From assembly GCA_002721365.1 (NCBI GenBank), contig PBKC01000055.1, positions 1-45,719 on the forward strand: DNA of 45,719 nt, read 5' to 3'. Position numbers and translations under genes: made by a program. This document shows, piece by piece, positions 7,099 to 14,989 of the stretch. Positions within the stretch are counted from its first letter, which is position 1. Every line of letters starts with the position of its first letter. The notes beneath the pieces are model-generated. The model saw only the letters and a program-made list of their open reading frames with translations, ran no database searches and was not told the DNA's origin. Source of the stretch: Rhodospirillaceae bacterium (GTDB taxonomy: Bacteria > Pseudomonadota > Alphaproteobacteria > GCA-2721365).

Positions 7099-7878
7099 AT
7101 GGCGTTCAGCAGCCTCAAGGCCATGACGGAAACGCGCGACCTGAAGGTCGGGCACTATGTCGGCGAATTCGCGACCCCCGGCATCGGCAAGATCCTCGCC
7201 GCCGCCGGCTGCGACTTCGTCTTCCTGGACATGGAGCATAGCGGCTTCAGCTTCGATACGATCCGCAGCACGCTCCGTTACCTGGAAGCCGCGGGACTGC
7301 CGGCCATGGTGCGTCCGCCGTCCCGCGACTACGACCACATCGCCCGTCTTTGCGACGTGGGCGCGGCCGGGCTCGCCATGCCGATGGTCGGGTCCGGTGA
7401 GGCTGCGGCGCGGATCGTCGATTCGATGAAGTACCACCCCGGCGGCCATTGCGGCATCGCATTGCAGATCGCCCATGACGACTACCGGCCGGGGGGCGTG
7501 CAGGAGAAGCTCGCCGCGGCCAACGAGAAGACCACGCTGGTGACGCTGGTCGAGACTGCCGAGGGGGCGGCGAATGCGGATGCGATCGCCGCGGCGCCAG
7601 GTGTCGACGCGCTATGGATCGGTCATCTCGACCTGTCAGCTTCGCTGGGCATTCCCGGCCAGTTCGATCATCCCGACTTCGTCGCTGCGACCGACAGCAT
7701 CCGGGCCGCATGCCGCAAGCATGGGAAGTCTCTCGGACGCCTAGTGGGGTCCGTGGACGAAGGCGTCGGGATGTACGACGAAGGCTACGACTTCATCTGC
7801 TACAGCGGTGATATCTGGCTGCTCTATCAGGCGGTGAGTCAGGGCGTTGCCGGATTGCGCGAACGGTGCGGGCGATAG
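7099..7878 (+). CDS. HpcH/HpaI-type class II aldolase (2-keto-3-deoxy acid aldolase family)
   Basis: The 259-residue TIM-barrel protein belongs to the family of metal-dependent pyruvate aldolases that includes HpcH (4-hydroxy-2-oxoheptanedioate aldolase), GarL and YfaU. Family landmarks are FLDMEHSGFS (early active-site Glu/His strand), MVRPPSRDY with the conserved Arg, the glycine-rich AAGLAMPMV strand, LVETAEGAANAD with the metal-binding Glu, and ALWIGHLDLSASLG with the metal-binding Asp. It would cleave a 2-keto acid to pyruvate plus an aldehyde. GAGGGAAGGGACGAC precedes the start. It is followed 45 bases on by a D-2-hydroxyacid dehydrogenase, and the two form a likely operon. The exact substrate is not evident; similar proteins with LDMEHSG are often annotated only as aldolase/citrate lyase family. 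Confidence 0.9.
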   Translation: MAFSSLKAMTETRDLKVGHYVGEFATPGIGKILAAAGCDFVFLDMEHSGFSFDTIRSTLRYLEAAGLPAMVRPPSRDYDHIARLCDVGAAGLAMPMVGSGEAAARIVDSMKYHPGGHCGIALQIAHDDYRPGGVQEKLAAANEKTTLVTLVETAEGAANADAIAAAPGVDALWIGHLDLSASLGIPGQFDHPDFVAATDSIRAACRKHGKSLGRLVGSVDEGVGMYDEGYDFICYSGDIWLLYQAVSQGVAGLRERCGR

Positions 7879-7923
7879 GGCCGGTCAATCAACGAAGAAC
7901 GAGCGTCAGGAGGAGGCAACGAG

Positions 7924-8967
7924 ATGGCAGGCAACGGCAAATTTCGTATCGGGGTCAGTGACGGCATAACGCCGGAGACGTTTCCGCATGTCGATCTGAG
8001 TCCGATCAAGAACGACCCGAACATCGAGATCGACCTGATCAAGGAAGGGACCGAACTGAAGCCCGAGGACGTCGAGAACCTCGACGGCCTGGTGCTGCTT
8101 CTGAACAAGATCACTCCCGCCACCTTCCATCCCAATGGCCGGCTGTCGGTGATCGCGCGGATGGGCGTGGGCTATGACACCATCGACGTGCCGGCTTGCA
8201 CCAAGAACGGCGTTGCACTCTGCATCACGCCGGATGCGGTGCGCCGTCCGGTGGCGGTGGCGGTGATGACCTTCCTGCTCGCGCTTACCACCAAGCTGTT
8301 CAAGATGGACGAGATTACCCGTGGCGGGCCGGCGATATGGCCGCAGCGGACGCAGCATTGGGGCGTCGGCCTCGTCGGCAGGACCTTCGGCCTGGTCGGT
8401 ATCGGCAATATCGGCGCCGACGTCGCTCGACTGCTGAAGCCCTTCGACATGCGGCTGATCGGCTATGACCCCTATATCGACCCGGCAAAGGCCAAGGAGC
8501 TCGGTATCGAGCTCAAGGGCCTGGAGGATGTGTTCCGCGAGGCGGACGTCGTCTCGGTGCATACGCCGCTGACACCCGAGACGCGTGGCATCGTGAATGC
8601 CGAGCGGCTCGCGCTGATGAAGCCCACCGCGTACCTGATCAATACCTCCCGTGGGCCGGTGGTCGACCAGAAGGCGCTGACCAAGGTCCTGCAGAACCGT
8701 GCCATCGCCGGCGCCGGGCTGGACGTGCTGGAGAAAGAGCCGCCGGAAGCCGACGATCCCATTCTCAAGCTCGACAACGTAATCCTGGCGCCGCATGCGC
8801 TGTGCTGGACCGACCAATGCTTCGGCACCATGGGCGACCTCGATGTCGCCGCAATGTACGACGTGATGCATGGCCGCGAACCGCGGGTAATCGTCAATCG
8901 CGATGTGCTCGAAAACCAGGCTTGGCGCGCGAAGTTGAACGCCTACCGCGAGACGTTCGGCGGCTGA
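7924..8967 (+). CDS. D-isomer-specific 2-hydroxyacid dehydrogenase
   Basis: The 347-residue protein has the SerA/LdhA-type two-domain layout: a substrate domain, the NAD fingerprint GLVGIGNIG at residues 156-164, then the catalytic set, Arg in TSRGPVVD, Glu in VLEKEPPE and His in APHALCWTD. It should interconvert a 2-oxoacid and a D-2-hydroxyacid with NAD(P)H. GGAGGAGGC sits 8 bases before the ATG. It lies directly downstream of the HpcH/HpaI-type aldolase, so it may reduce or oxidise the 2-oxo product or substrate of that enzyme. A strong hairpin follows the stop. It is distinct from the CtBP-like dehydrogenase at the right end of the window. Confidence 0.92.
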   Translation: MAGNGKFRIGVSDGITPETFPHVDLSPIKNDPNIEIDLIKEGTELKPEDVENLDGLVLLLNKITPATFHPNGRLSVIARMGVGYDTIDVPACTKNGVALCITPDAVRRPVAVAVMTFLLALTTKLFKMDEITRGGPAIWPQRTQHWGVGLVGRTFGLVGIGNIGADVARLLKPFDMRLIGYDPYIDPAKAKELGIELKGLEDVFREADVVSVHTPLTPETRGIVNAERLALMKPTAYLINTSRGPVVDQKALTKVLQNRAIAGAGLDVLEKEPPEADDPILKLDNVILAPHALCWTDQCFGTMGDLDVAAMYDVMHGREPRVIVNRDVLENQAWRAKLNAYRETFGG

Positions 8968-8975
8968 CCGAAGGG

Positions 8976-9005
8976 GCGGGAGAGCGGGTTCGTCCGCTCT
9001 CCCGC
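8976..9005 (+). terminator. Intrinsic-type terminator after the 2-hydroxyacid dehydrogenase
   Basis: A perfect 12-bp stem (GCGGGAGAGCGG with CCGCTCTCCCGC) encloses a 6-base loop, beginning 9 bases past the stop codon. The following sequence has ATTTG and GTTTTC rather than a clean T-run. Confidence 0.75.
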
Positions 9006-9178
9006 TGCCGACGCCATTTGTCCGTTTTCAGCAAAGAAAAACGCCTGCCTCTTCCCCAGCCTACTGTTACCGAGCCGGATTCCGCTTATTTTCCTGCTAT
9101 GATGCAGCGCAACCAGATGCCGCAGGTGGATGTTCCGTCCTATCCGGCATTCCGAAGACCGAGACGAGGTTTCCCGAA

Positions 9179-10168
9179 ATGAAGTGGGTGTCACGCGGGT
9201 TTGCCATGGCCGCTCTGGTAGCGGCGGTGTCGGTGGGGGGTATGAGTACCCACGTCCGGGCGGCCGAGGACGCCGGCGATGCGGCTACCGAGGAGGCCGT
9301 GCCGGTCACCGTCCGGAACGACGTCATCGGCGAGCTCGGCGTCTACCGGACCAAGCGGGACGATACCCTGCACGAGGTCGCCCGGCGCTTTAATCTGGGC
9401 TTCGTCGAACTGGTGGCCGCCAATCCTGGCGTCAGCGCGTGGCTCCCGGGCGAAGGCACGGAGGTCGTTCTGCCGACGGCCCACATCCTGCCCGCGGTGC
9501 CTCATGAAGGCATCGTCATCAATCTTCCCGAGCTCAGGCTCTATTATTTCTCGGAGGATGGCTCGGTCGTGACCCACCCGGTCGGCGTGGGCCGCGAAGG
9601 ATGGGAAACGCCGCTGGGCATCACCAAGGTGGTGCGAAAGAAGGCGGCACCGGCCTGGTATCCGCCGGAATCGATCCGGGCCGAGAAGCCGGAGCTGCCG
9701 AAAGTCGTGCCGGCGGGACCCGACAATCCGCTGGGGGAGTATGCCCTCTATTTCGGCTGGCCCCGCTATCTGCTTCACGGGACCAACAAACCCTACGGCG
9801 TTGGCCGGCGGGTCAGCTCCGGCTGCATTCGTCTTTACCCCGAGGACATCGAGAAGTTCTTCCCGATGGTGCCGATCGGTACCAAGGTCATGGTCATCAA
9901 TGAGCCGCTCAAGCTGGGTTGGGCGAACGGCATGCTCTACATGGAGGTGCATCCGAGGCTCGAGCAGGCCAACCAGATCGAACTCGAAGGCGAGATGGAG
10001 CCGGTGGCGATGTTCGGCGTCGCGGATGCGGTGCGCCGCGCGGCGGGGGACGACATGATCGCCAGGATCGACTGGGAAGCGGTGGCGGACGCGGTGGCGC
10101 AGCGCCACGGCTATCCGGTACCCGTCCTCAAGAAGACCGACGGCCGACAGACCGCCTCGAAGAGCTGA
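9179..10168 (+). CDS. L,D-transpeptidase (YkuD domain) with LysM-like module
   Basis: The 329-residue protein has a signal peptide (hydrophobic residues 8-22, cleavage near VRA-AED), a LysM-like peptidoglycan-binding module at about 54-99 (opens GVYRTKRDDTLHEVA) and a YkuD catalytic domain at about 111-237. The active-site motif is His200-Gly-Thr and Ser213-Ser-Gly-Cys216-Ile-Arg-Leu, with Cys216 as nucleophile. This is the ErfK/YbiS/YnhG layout, which forms 3-3 crosslinks in peptidoglycan or attaches outer-membrane lipoproteins to it. About 90 residues follow the catalytic domain, ending in a Lys/Ser-rich tail. The gene stands alone after a terminator. A small alanine-zipper lipoprotein at 14.5 kb could be an attachment substrate, but that is speculation. 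Confidence 0.95.
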   Translation: MKWVSRGFAMAALVAAVSVGGMSTHVRAAEDAGDAATEEAVPVTVRNDVIGELGVYRTKRDDTLHEVARRFNLGFVELVAANPGVSAWLPGEGTEVVLPTAHILPAVPHEGIVINLPELRLYYFSEDGSVVTHPVGVGREGWETPLGITKVVRKKAAPAWYPPESIRAEKPELPKVVPAGPDNPLGEYALYFGWPRYLLHGTNKPYGVGRRVSSGCIRLYPEDIEKFFPMVPIGTKVMVINEPLKLGWANGMLYMEVHPRLEQANQIELEGEMEPVAMFGVADAVRRAAGDDMIARIDWEAVADAVAQRHGYPVPVLKKTDGRQTASKS

Positions 10169-10226
10169 CGGAAGGGAGCTGCCGCAGAACCGGCACGCCT
10201 CCATTCGGCGCACGCGATCGGTGTGG

Positions 10227-10595
10227 ATGATGACGTTCGAGGCGACGATCGATCGATACTGTGAGGCGTGGTCGGCGGCCGATCCGAACCGGCGCTTCTC
10301 TCTCCTGGCGGACGTCTGGTCCGACGGCGGTATCTATTGCGACCCCACGGTGCACGCAGTGGGTGCGTCGGCGTTGCTCGACCATATTGCTGCGGTGATC
10401 GCGCGGCGTCCGGGCTCGCGGGTGCTTCGAACCAGCGCCCTCGACCGACATCACGATCTGGCCCGCTTCACCTGGGCCGCTGTGGCAGAGGACGGCGCCG
10501 TCCTTCGCGACGGCATCGACATAGCGACCTTCGACGCTTCCGGACGGATCACACGCATGATCGGCTTCTTCGGTTCGCCGGAGCCGTTGCGTTAG
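10227..10595 (+). CDS. SnoaL-like / NTF2-fold protein
   Basis: This small protein of about 122 residues matches the SnoaL-like group: an opening helix (IDRYCEAWSAADP), then CDPTVHAVGASALLDHI, and a final strand pair ending ITRMIGFFG. Such proteins use a cone-shaped barrel as a ligand pocket, and some act as isomerases or hydrolases. No catalytic role can be assigned here. No clear ribosome binding site is present; GTG at 10221 and ATG at 10230 are alternative starts. It follows the L,D-transpeptidase by under 60 bases and could be translated from the same message. Confidence 0.75.
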   Translation: MMTFEATIDRYCEAWSAADPNRRFSLLADVWSDGGIYCDPTVHAVGASALLDHIAAVIARRPGSRVLRTSALDRHHDLARFTWAAVAEDGAVLRDGIDIATFDASGRITRMIGFFGSPEPLR

Positions 10596-10705
10596 ATCGC
10601 AGGTCGTTCAGGCCGTGCAGGCTGGCCCTTTCCGCCAGCCTGCATCGCGACCCGGAAATCCGGTCATGGCCGGATCCCTATCGATGTCGAAAGCTGCTCC
10701 GAGTC

Positions 10706-12166
10706 TCAGTCTTCGGTGAACATTCCCTTCAGGATCTTGGCGTGGACGCCCCAGTTGCCGTCCACTACCTGAGTGACGCCGAAGTCGACGGCGACCGACA
10801 TCAGCGAGATTGCTTCGTCCTCGCTCAGCCCCTTCGTATCCATGAGGAAGCGCCGCATCTTGCGGAACGCGTCGCGCATGGCGAGGTCGATCGACGACTT
10901 CGAATAGATGTCCGACTGCGCCTGGGCGCCGAGGTCGGCCAGGTAGTTGGGGAAGCTGAATCCGTGCAGGACCCACTCGTCCTGGGTTTCCAGCAGCGGG
11001 TAGTCGAGCTTGGCGAGCGAGGTGTCGGCGATGTCGGCAGCCTTGTGCAGGATCAGCTGGAAGGTGCCGGTCAGCGAGCACTCGATGGCGGTGCCACAGA
11101 GCTCCGAATCACCTTGCGATGCATGGGGGTCGCCGACCGAGAGCAGCGCGCCCTCGACGGAGACCGGATAGTACATCGTGGCGCCCTTGCCGATCCGCCA
11201 GTCGTCGATGTTGCCGCCGGTGTAGGAGGGCGGGATCGAGTCGACCATGTCGGCTTCCTTCGGCGCCAGGCCCAGCGTCCCGAAATGGGGCCGGATCGGT
11301 ACCCGCACGCCCTTCAGGATGCCGTGGTTCTCCTTGATCGTGGAGTGGTCCACCGGCACGCCGGGATAGTCGATGATCTCGTGCACGACGCCGAACGGGT
11401 CGGTCTGCGGCATCCACTGGAAATTGTAGACCGCCTTGGCCCAGTTCCTGTCGCCATAGGCGTCGAGCTCGTAGATCGTGATGACCTCGCGCGGTTTCGG
11501 CTCGGTCAGCAGATCCTTGTAGTGGAAGCCCCACCACGCGGCGGCATTGCTGCCGAACGACTTGCCCTCATGTTCGGGATTGGCGCAGGGGCGCGGCTTC
11601 ACGTCGACGATACGCACTTCCAGGATGTCGCCGGGCTCGGCGCCGCGCACATAGACCGGGCCGGTGCAGATGTGGACGCCGAGACCCTCGCCGGCGCCGC
11701 GGCCGAACAGCGAGGCATCCATCGGACCGGCGCCGCGCCGGTCGACGCCCTTCTTGTTGGCATCCCAGTAGTAGACGCTCTCGGCACCCGGATCGCCGGT
11801 CACCATGCGCGTCGCGTCGTCGTTCGCGTGGTGGGTCAGCGTCTCGATGGTAACGAAGTCGCCCGAATCCACCTCGACCTGCGGTTTCAGCAGCTTGCTG
11901 AAATAGCCCCAATGGACGGTATCGGCGTTAGCCGGCAGGTAGTGGTACTTCTGCTTGCCCATGAAATCCGCCGGCGTCTTCGCCTGTGCACCCTTGAGCA
12001 GCGAGCTTCCGGCCATGAGCGACGCCGTGCCGCCGGCGGCGGCCAGGGTGCCGCGAAGGAAGTTGCGCCGTTCCGGAGACATCGGGCCCGTCAGATCCTC
12101 TCTGGCCCGCGCGATCGCTTCGTCGTGATTCTCATCGGTATGGTTGGGATCACCGCATGTGCACAT
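10706..12166 (-). CDS. Tat-exported acetamidase/formamidase family protein
   Basis: The 486-residue protein has a twin-arginine signal (RRNFLRGT from residue 33) after an unusually long N-region that begins MCTCGDPNHTDENHDE, rich in Cys and His. The mature part follows the FmdA/AmdA acetamidase fold, with conserved stretches HWGYFSK, GDFVTIETLTHH, FGTLGLAPKE, GGNIDDWRIGKGATMYYPV and GDPHASQGDSELCGTAIE. Family members hydrolyse formamide or short amides to ammonia and the acid. The start at 12166 has AGGGG upstream; an internal ATG just before the twin arginines (12082) is possible but would remove the Cys/His segment. Export of this normally cytoplasmic family suggests periplasmic nitrogen or amide scavenging. 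It stands alone, 245 bases from the persulfide dioxygenase. Confidence 0.9.
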   Translation of the reverse strand: MCTCGDPNHTDENHDEAIARAREDLTGPMSPERRNFLRGTLAAAGGTASLMAGSSLLKGAQAKTPADFMGKQKYHYLPANADTVHWGYFSKLLKPQVEVDSGDFVTIETLTHHANDDATRMVTGDPGAESVYYWDANKKGVDRRGAGPMDASLFGRGAGEGLGVHICTGPVYVRGAEPGDILEVRIVDVKPRPCANPEHEGKSFGSNAAAWWGFHYKDLLTEPKPREVITIYELDAYGDRNWAKAVYNFQWMPQTDPFGVVHEIIDYPGVPVDHSTIKENHGILKGVRVPIRPHFGTLGLAPKEADMVDSIPPSYTGGNIDDWRIGKGATMYYPVSVEGALLSVGDPHASQGDSELCGTAIECSLTGTFQLILHKAADIADTSLAKLDYPLLETQDEWVLHGFSFPNYLADLGAQAQSDIYSKSSIDLAMRDAFRKMRRFLMDTKGLSEDEAISLMSVAVDFGVTQVVDGNWGVHAKILKGMFTED

Positions 12167-12411
12167 TCAACTGCCCCTTTTATCTGCCCGCATGTCCGAA
12201 CGCCGATTGGCCGGCGCCGGTACGGGAGGGAGCAAGCGATGTGCCAGAACTCTAGCCGGGTGATCGCAGGAAAGACGGCGGCCTCGCACGGAATCTGCGG
12301 GCCGCCGTTGCCTAAGAATACCGCATATGCACGGTGGCAGGGCAGGCGGAGCGGCTGCCGGAAGTGGAAGCCGTCGGTTCGATATCGACACCCGCGATCC
12401 GCAGCTACCCC

Positions 12412-13287
12412 TTACCGTGCCTCGAAGTAGTCGAGCGGAATCTTGAGATAAGACCGGCCGTTTCCCTCCGGCAGGGGCCTGCGGCCGCCGCGAATGTTGA
12501 TCTGCAAGGCCGCCAGCATGAGCTTGGGAAGCGGCAATGTCGCATCGCGGGCATCGCGTACTGCACGATACGCGGCTTCCGTGGGCTTGTCCTTCAGGTG
12601 GATGTTGCTGGCCTTGTGCTCCGCCACGGTCGCCTCGCAGAGCGGCTTCCGGCCGTTCGGCGCATAATCGTGGCCGACGAACACCCGTGTGTCGTCCGGA
12701 AGCGCAAGGATCGTCTGAATGCTCTCATAGAGCGCTTTCGAGCTGCCTCCGGGAAAGTCCGCACGGCTGGTTCCGCTGTCCGGCATCATCAGGGTGTCGT
12801 GGACGAAGGCTGCATCGCCGGCGACATAGGTGATCGAAGCCAGCGTGTGACCCGGAGAGAACATCACCTTCACCGGCACCTCGCCGACCATGAACTCTTC
12901 GCCGTCACGGAACAGCCGGTCCCACTGGCTGCCGTCGGTCGGAAAGTCTTCCGGCAGGTTGTAGATCTCCTGCCAGAGCTTCTGAACGGCGACGACGTGC
13001 TCGCCGATGGCGGTCGGGGCGCCTAGCCGGTCCTTCAGCCATGGTCCGGCCGAGAAGTGGTCGGCATGGGGATGGGTGTCGAGAACCCAGGCGACCTCGA
13101 TTCCCGTCTCACGCACATAGGCGAGGATTTCCTCGGCGCTGTTGGTCGTTATCGCGCCAGCATTCGGGTCGTAATTCAGGACAGGGTCGACGACGGCCCC
13201 CTTCATCGTGTCGGGGTCGTGGAAGACGTACTGCCAACTGCCGGTCGCTTCGTCCCAGAACGGTTTCACAATCGGGGTCTTGGACAT
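12412..13287 (-). CDS. blh: Persulfide dioxygenase (Blh/ETHE1-like MBL-fold protein)
   Basis: The 291-residue protein is a metallo-beta-lactamase-fold enzyme of the beta-lactamase-related hydrolase type. The metal site is THPHADH (His72, His74, Asp76, His77), with further ligands in FSPGHTLASI, the Asp of FVHDTLMMPDSG and His of VFVGHDYAPNGR. The DSGTSRADFPGGS stretch is typical of Blh persulfide dioxygenases, mononuclear iron enzymes that oxidise glutathione persulfide to sulfite and so detoxify sulfide. No rhodanese domain is fused. It is transcribed away from a LysR-type regulator 160 bases to the right with a palindrome between them, so regulation by that protein is likely. Confidence 0.93.
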   Translation of the reverse strand: MSKTPIVKPFWDEATGSWQYVFHDPDTMKGAVVDPVLNYDPNAGAITTNSAEEILAYVRETGIEVAWVLDTHPHADHFSAGPWLKDRLGAPTAIGEHVVAVQKLWQEIYNLPEDFPTDGSQWDRLFRDGEEFMVGEVPVKVMFSPGHTLASITYVAGDAAFVHDTLMMPDSGTSRADFPGGSSKALYESIQTILALPDDTRVFVGHDYAPNGRKPLCEATVAEHKASNIHLKDKPTEAAYRAVRDARDATLPLPKLMLAALQINIRGGRRPLPEGNGRSYLKIPLDYFEAR

Positions 13288-13388
13288 GAATGCACCTCCG
13301 GTTCGATCGTTGGCGGAGGCGGCGTCTCAAGCGCTGCGATCCTCCGCGGAGAACTATCCGATGACCCTGAGGTGGGAGCTTGCCGCTT

Positions 13389-13406
13389 ATAATTAAAATT
13401 AATTAT
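13389..13406. promoter_or_regulatory. Perfect AT-only palindrome in the blh / LysR divergent promoter
   Basis: ATAATTAA, two bases, TTAATTAT: a perfect 8-bp inverted repeat with LysR-type T-N11-A spacing, inside a sharply AT-rich island in otherwise GC-rich DNA. It is a good candidate operator for the adjacent regulator. It overlaps a TATAAT on the minus strand (13407-13402). Confidence 0.6.
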
Positions 13407-13415
13407 ATAACTATC

Positions 13416-13421
13416 TATAAT
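13416..13421 (+). promoter_or_regulatory. Candidate -10 element for the LysR-type regulator gene
   Basis: A perfect TATAAT lies 26 bases before the regulator ATG. The hexamer 17 bases upstream (TTAAAA) is a poor -35. A second TATAAT on the opposite strand at 13402-13407 could serve blh. Assigned by eye only. Confidence 0.4.
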
Positions 13422-13447
13422 AGCTAATTCCGATAAGAGGGGCGGTC

Positions 13448-14359
13448 ATGATCACTCTTCGGCAGCTGCGTTTCCTGGTCGCCCTGGTGGATGAGCTGAA
13501 TTTTTCGCGGGCCGCCGCCGCTTGCCACGTCACCCAGCCGACGCTCAGCACGGGCCTCAAAGAGCTCGAGGAAATGTTGGGTGTGCGGTTGGCGGAGCGG
13601 AACCGCCGTTCGGTCATCATTACGTCCGCCGGACGTGAGATTGCCCTGCGTGCTCGCGCGCTTCTTCTGGCGGCCCGTGAGATCGAGGATCTGGCGGCAC
13701 AGCACAGCAACCCGAATGCGGGGGATCTGCGGCTCGGCGCGATTCCGACGATCGGCCCCTTCCTGATCCCTAAAGTCCTTTCAGGAGTCCGCGGGGCATT
13801 CCCGAACCTCCGGCTGTTCCTGCGGGAGGAGGTGACGGAATCCCTCCTGGACGGCTTGGCGGCCGGGCGCCTGGATGCCGCGCTGATCGCCCAGCCTTTC
13901 GACGTCGGCAGTCTGGAGACCGAGTTCCTTTTTGATGACGGCTACCACTTGGCGGCACCCAGGGGCCATCCCGGTGAGGAGCGGAAGGCCGTCACGGGAA
14001 CCGAGCTGGACGGCGCCCGGCTGATGCTGCTGGAGAAAGGGCATTGCCTGCAGAGGCACGCTCTTTCGGCCTTTCCGGATCGGAACATTCAACAGGATGA
14101 GAGCTTCGCCGCAACCAGCCTGTCGACCCTGATTTCGATGGTCGGTGAGGGGCTCGGCATCACTTTGCTGCCCGACCTCGCCATCGACGCCGGCGCCGCC
14201 GCAGGCTACGAGATCGATCTGGTGCCCCTGGTCGGGGCTCGTCCGCGCCATGTCGTCATGGCTTGGCGTCCGACGTCGCCGCGCCGCGATCTATTTCTGG
14301 GCCTGAGTGCCATCTTCCGCGAAACCCGGACTGCCATGCGGTCTGCGGCGCTCGGATAA
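13448..14359 (+). CDS. LysR-type regulator, OxyR-like with a single sensor cysteine
   Basis: The 303-residue protein has an N-terminal winged helix (residues 1-60, SRAAAACHVTQPTLSTGLKELE) and an OxyR-like effector domain. The OxyR sensor segment is recognisable as LLEKGHCLQRHAL, placing Cys200 at the position of OxyR Cys199. The resolving cysteine nine residues later (Cys208 in E. coli) is absent; residue 209 is Phe. OxyR is known to respond to peroxide through this pair and to persulfides through the first cysteine. The gene faces a persulfide dioxygenase across a 160-base AT-rich promoter region, so a sulfane-sulfur sensor role is attractive. Only the sequence pattern supports this; it could also be a repurposed OxyR paralogue. 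Confidence 0.92.
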   Translation: MITLRQLRFLVALVDELNFSRAAAACHVTQPTLSTGLKELEEMLGVRLAERNRRSVIITSAGREIALRARALLLAAREIEDLAAQHSNPNAGDLRLGAIPTIGPFLIPKVLSGVRGAFPNLRLFLREEVTESLLDGLAAGRLDAALIAQPFDVGSLETEFLFDDGYHLAAPRGHPGEERKAVTGTELDGARLMLLEKGHCLQRHALSAFPDRNIQQDESFAATSLSTLISMVGEGLGITLLPDLAIDAGAAAGYEIDLVPLVGARPRHVVMAWRPTSPRRDLFLGLSAIFRETRTAMRSAALG

Positions 14360-14361
14360 CA

Positions 14362-14380
14362 CGGAGCGATTGTCGCTCCG
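14362..14380 (+). terminator. Short hairpin after the LysR-type regulator
   Basis: An 8-bp perfect stem (CGGAGCGA with TCGCTCCG) with a 3-base loop begins two bases after the stop codon. No T-run follows. Confidence 0.45.
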
Positions 14381-14400
14381 ACGTGGTCATGAAACGAAAA

Positions 14401-14427
14401 GAGCCTCGCCCGTTGAGGGCGAGGCTC
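14401..14427. terminator. Bidirectional terminator between regulator and lipoprotein genes
   Basis: An 11-bp perfect stem (GAGCCTCGCCC with GGGCGAGGCTC) and 5-base loop lies between convergent genes. It is flanked by AAAA on the left and GTCTTTC on the right, so it can terminate in both directions. Confidence 0.85.
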
Positions 14428-14468
14428 GTCTTTCGTCGGGCGGCCCCGGGAGGAGCCGCGATCCGCAA

Positions 14469-14768
14469 TTACTTGCGCATCTTCTCCGAGAACATCCGGT
14501 CGATCTTTTCGTTGAGCGAGCGAATGTCGTTCTGGGTCTGCTGCGACATGTTGGCAGCACGATCCGCCGAAGCCTGAGCGGCCTGGGCGGCGGCGAGTGC
14601 CTGCTCAGCAGTCTGCTGGGCCATCTTCGCGGTCTCCATCGCCTGCATCGCAGTCGTCTGGGCCTCGCTGGCCGCGCTGGTCATGGACGTCTCTTCAGCC
14701 GGAGTCTGGCAGCCGGCGAGCAGAGCCAGCGAGACCACAGCGGCCGTAGCGACAAGTGCTTTTCTCAT
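14469..14768 (-). CDS. Small alanine-zipper lipoprotein (Lpp/OprI-like)
   Basis: The 99-residue precursor has a lipoprotein signal with lipobox LLAG-Cys (Cys19), followed by a polar linker and a long Ala/Gln-rich helix with heptad-like spacing (about residues 30-95) ending RMFSEKMRK. This is the layout of trimeric alanine-zipper outer-membrane lipoproteins such as Lpp and OprI, which tie the outer membrane to peptidoglycan. The terminal Lys is compatible with crosslinking, as in Lpp. The start has GGGAGA upstream and begins exactly at the signal peptide; a longer in-frame start adds 29 residues with no leader properties. It stands alone and ends at a strong terminator, as expected for an abundant structural protein. 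Confidence 0.88.
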   Translation of the reverse strand: MRKALVATAAVVSLALLAGCQTPAEETSMTSAASEAQTTAMQAMETAKMAQQTAEQALAAAQAAQASADRAANMSQQTQNDIRSLNEKIDRMFSEKMRK

Positions 14769-14989
14769 AATGTTCTCCCCATTACTCAGTGATCGGGAAA
14801 CTACGCACGGAATGAACACGTGATCAGGTCGAAGGGGGACCGATTCGCGGTGCATACATACCGCTTCATGGCCACTCCGAGAAGAGCGAACTGGAACGGC
14901 ATGCTGCGTATGTCAATGGGACTGTATCAAATATGCAACGCGCTGTCGGCCTGTAAGAACGCCCTCGTTCGGCGATCATCCCAACGAGA

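Noticed and set aside
10268..12430. 720-codon plus-strand open frame across the SnoaL-like and acetamidase genes
   Set aside because: It spans the SnoaL-like gene in another frame and then runs antisense to the acetamidase. The conserved families on the other frames are unmistakable.
13411..13423. Canonical OxyR site in the blh/LysR gap
   Set aside because: CTAT and ATAG tetramers are present but 5 bases apart, not 7, and the four-part pattern is missing.
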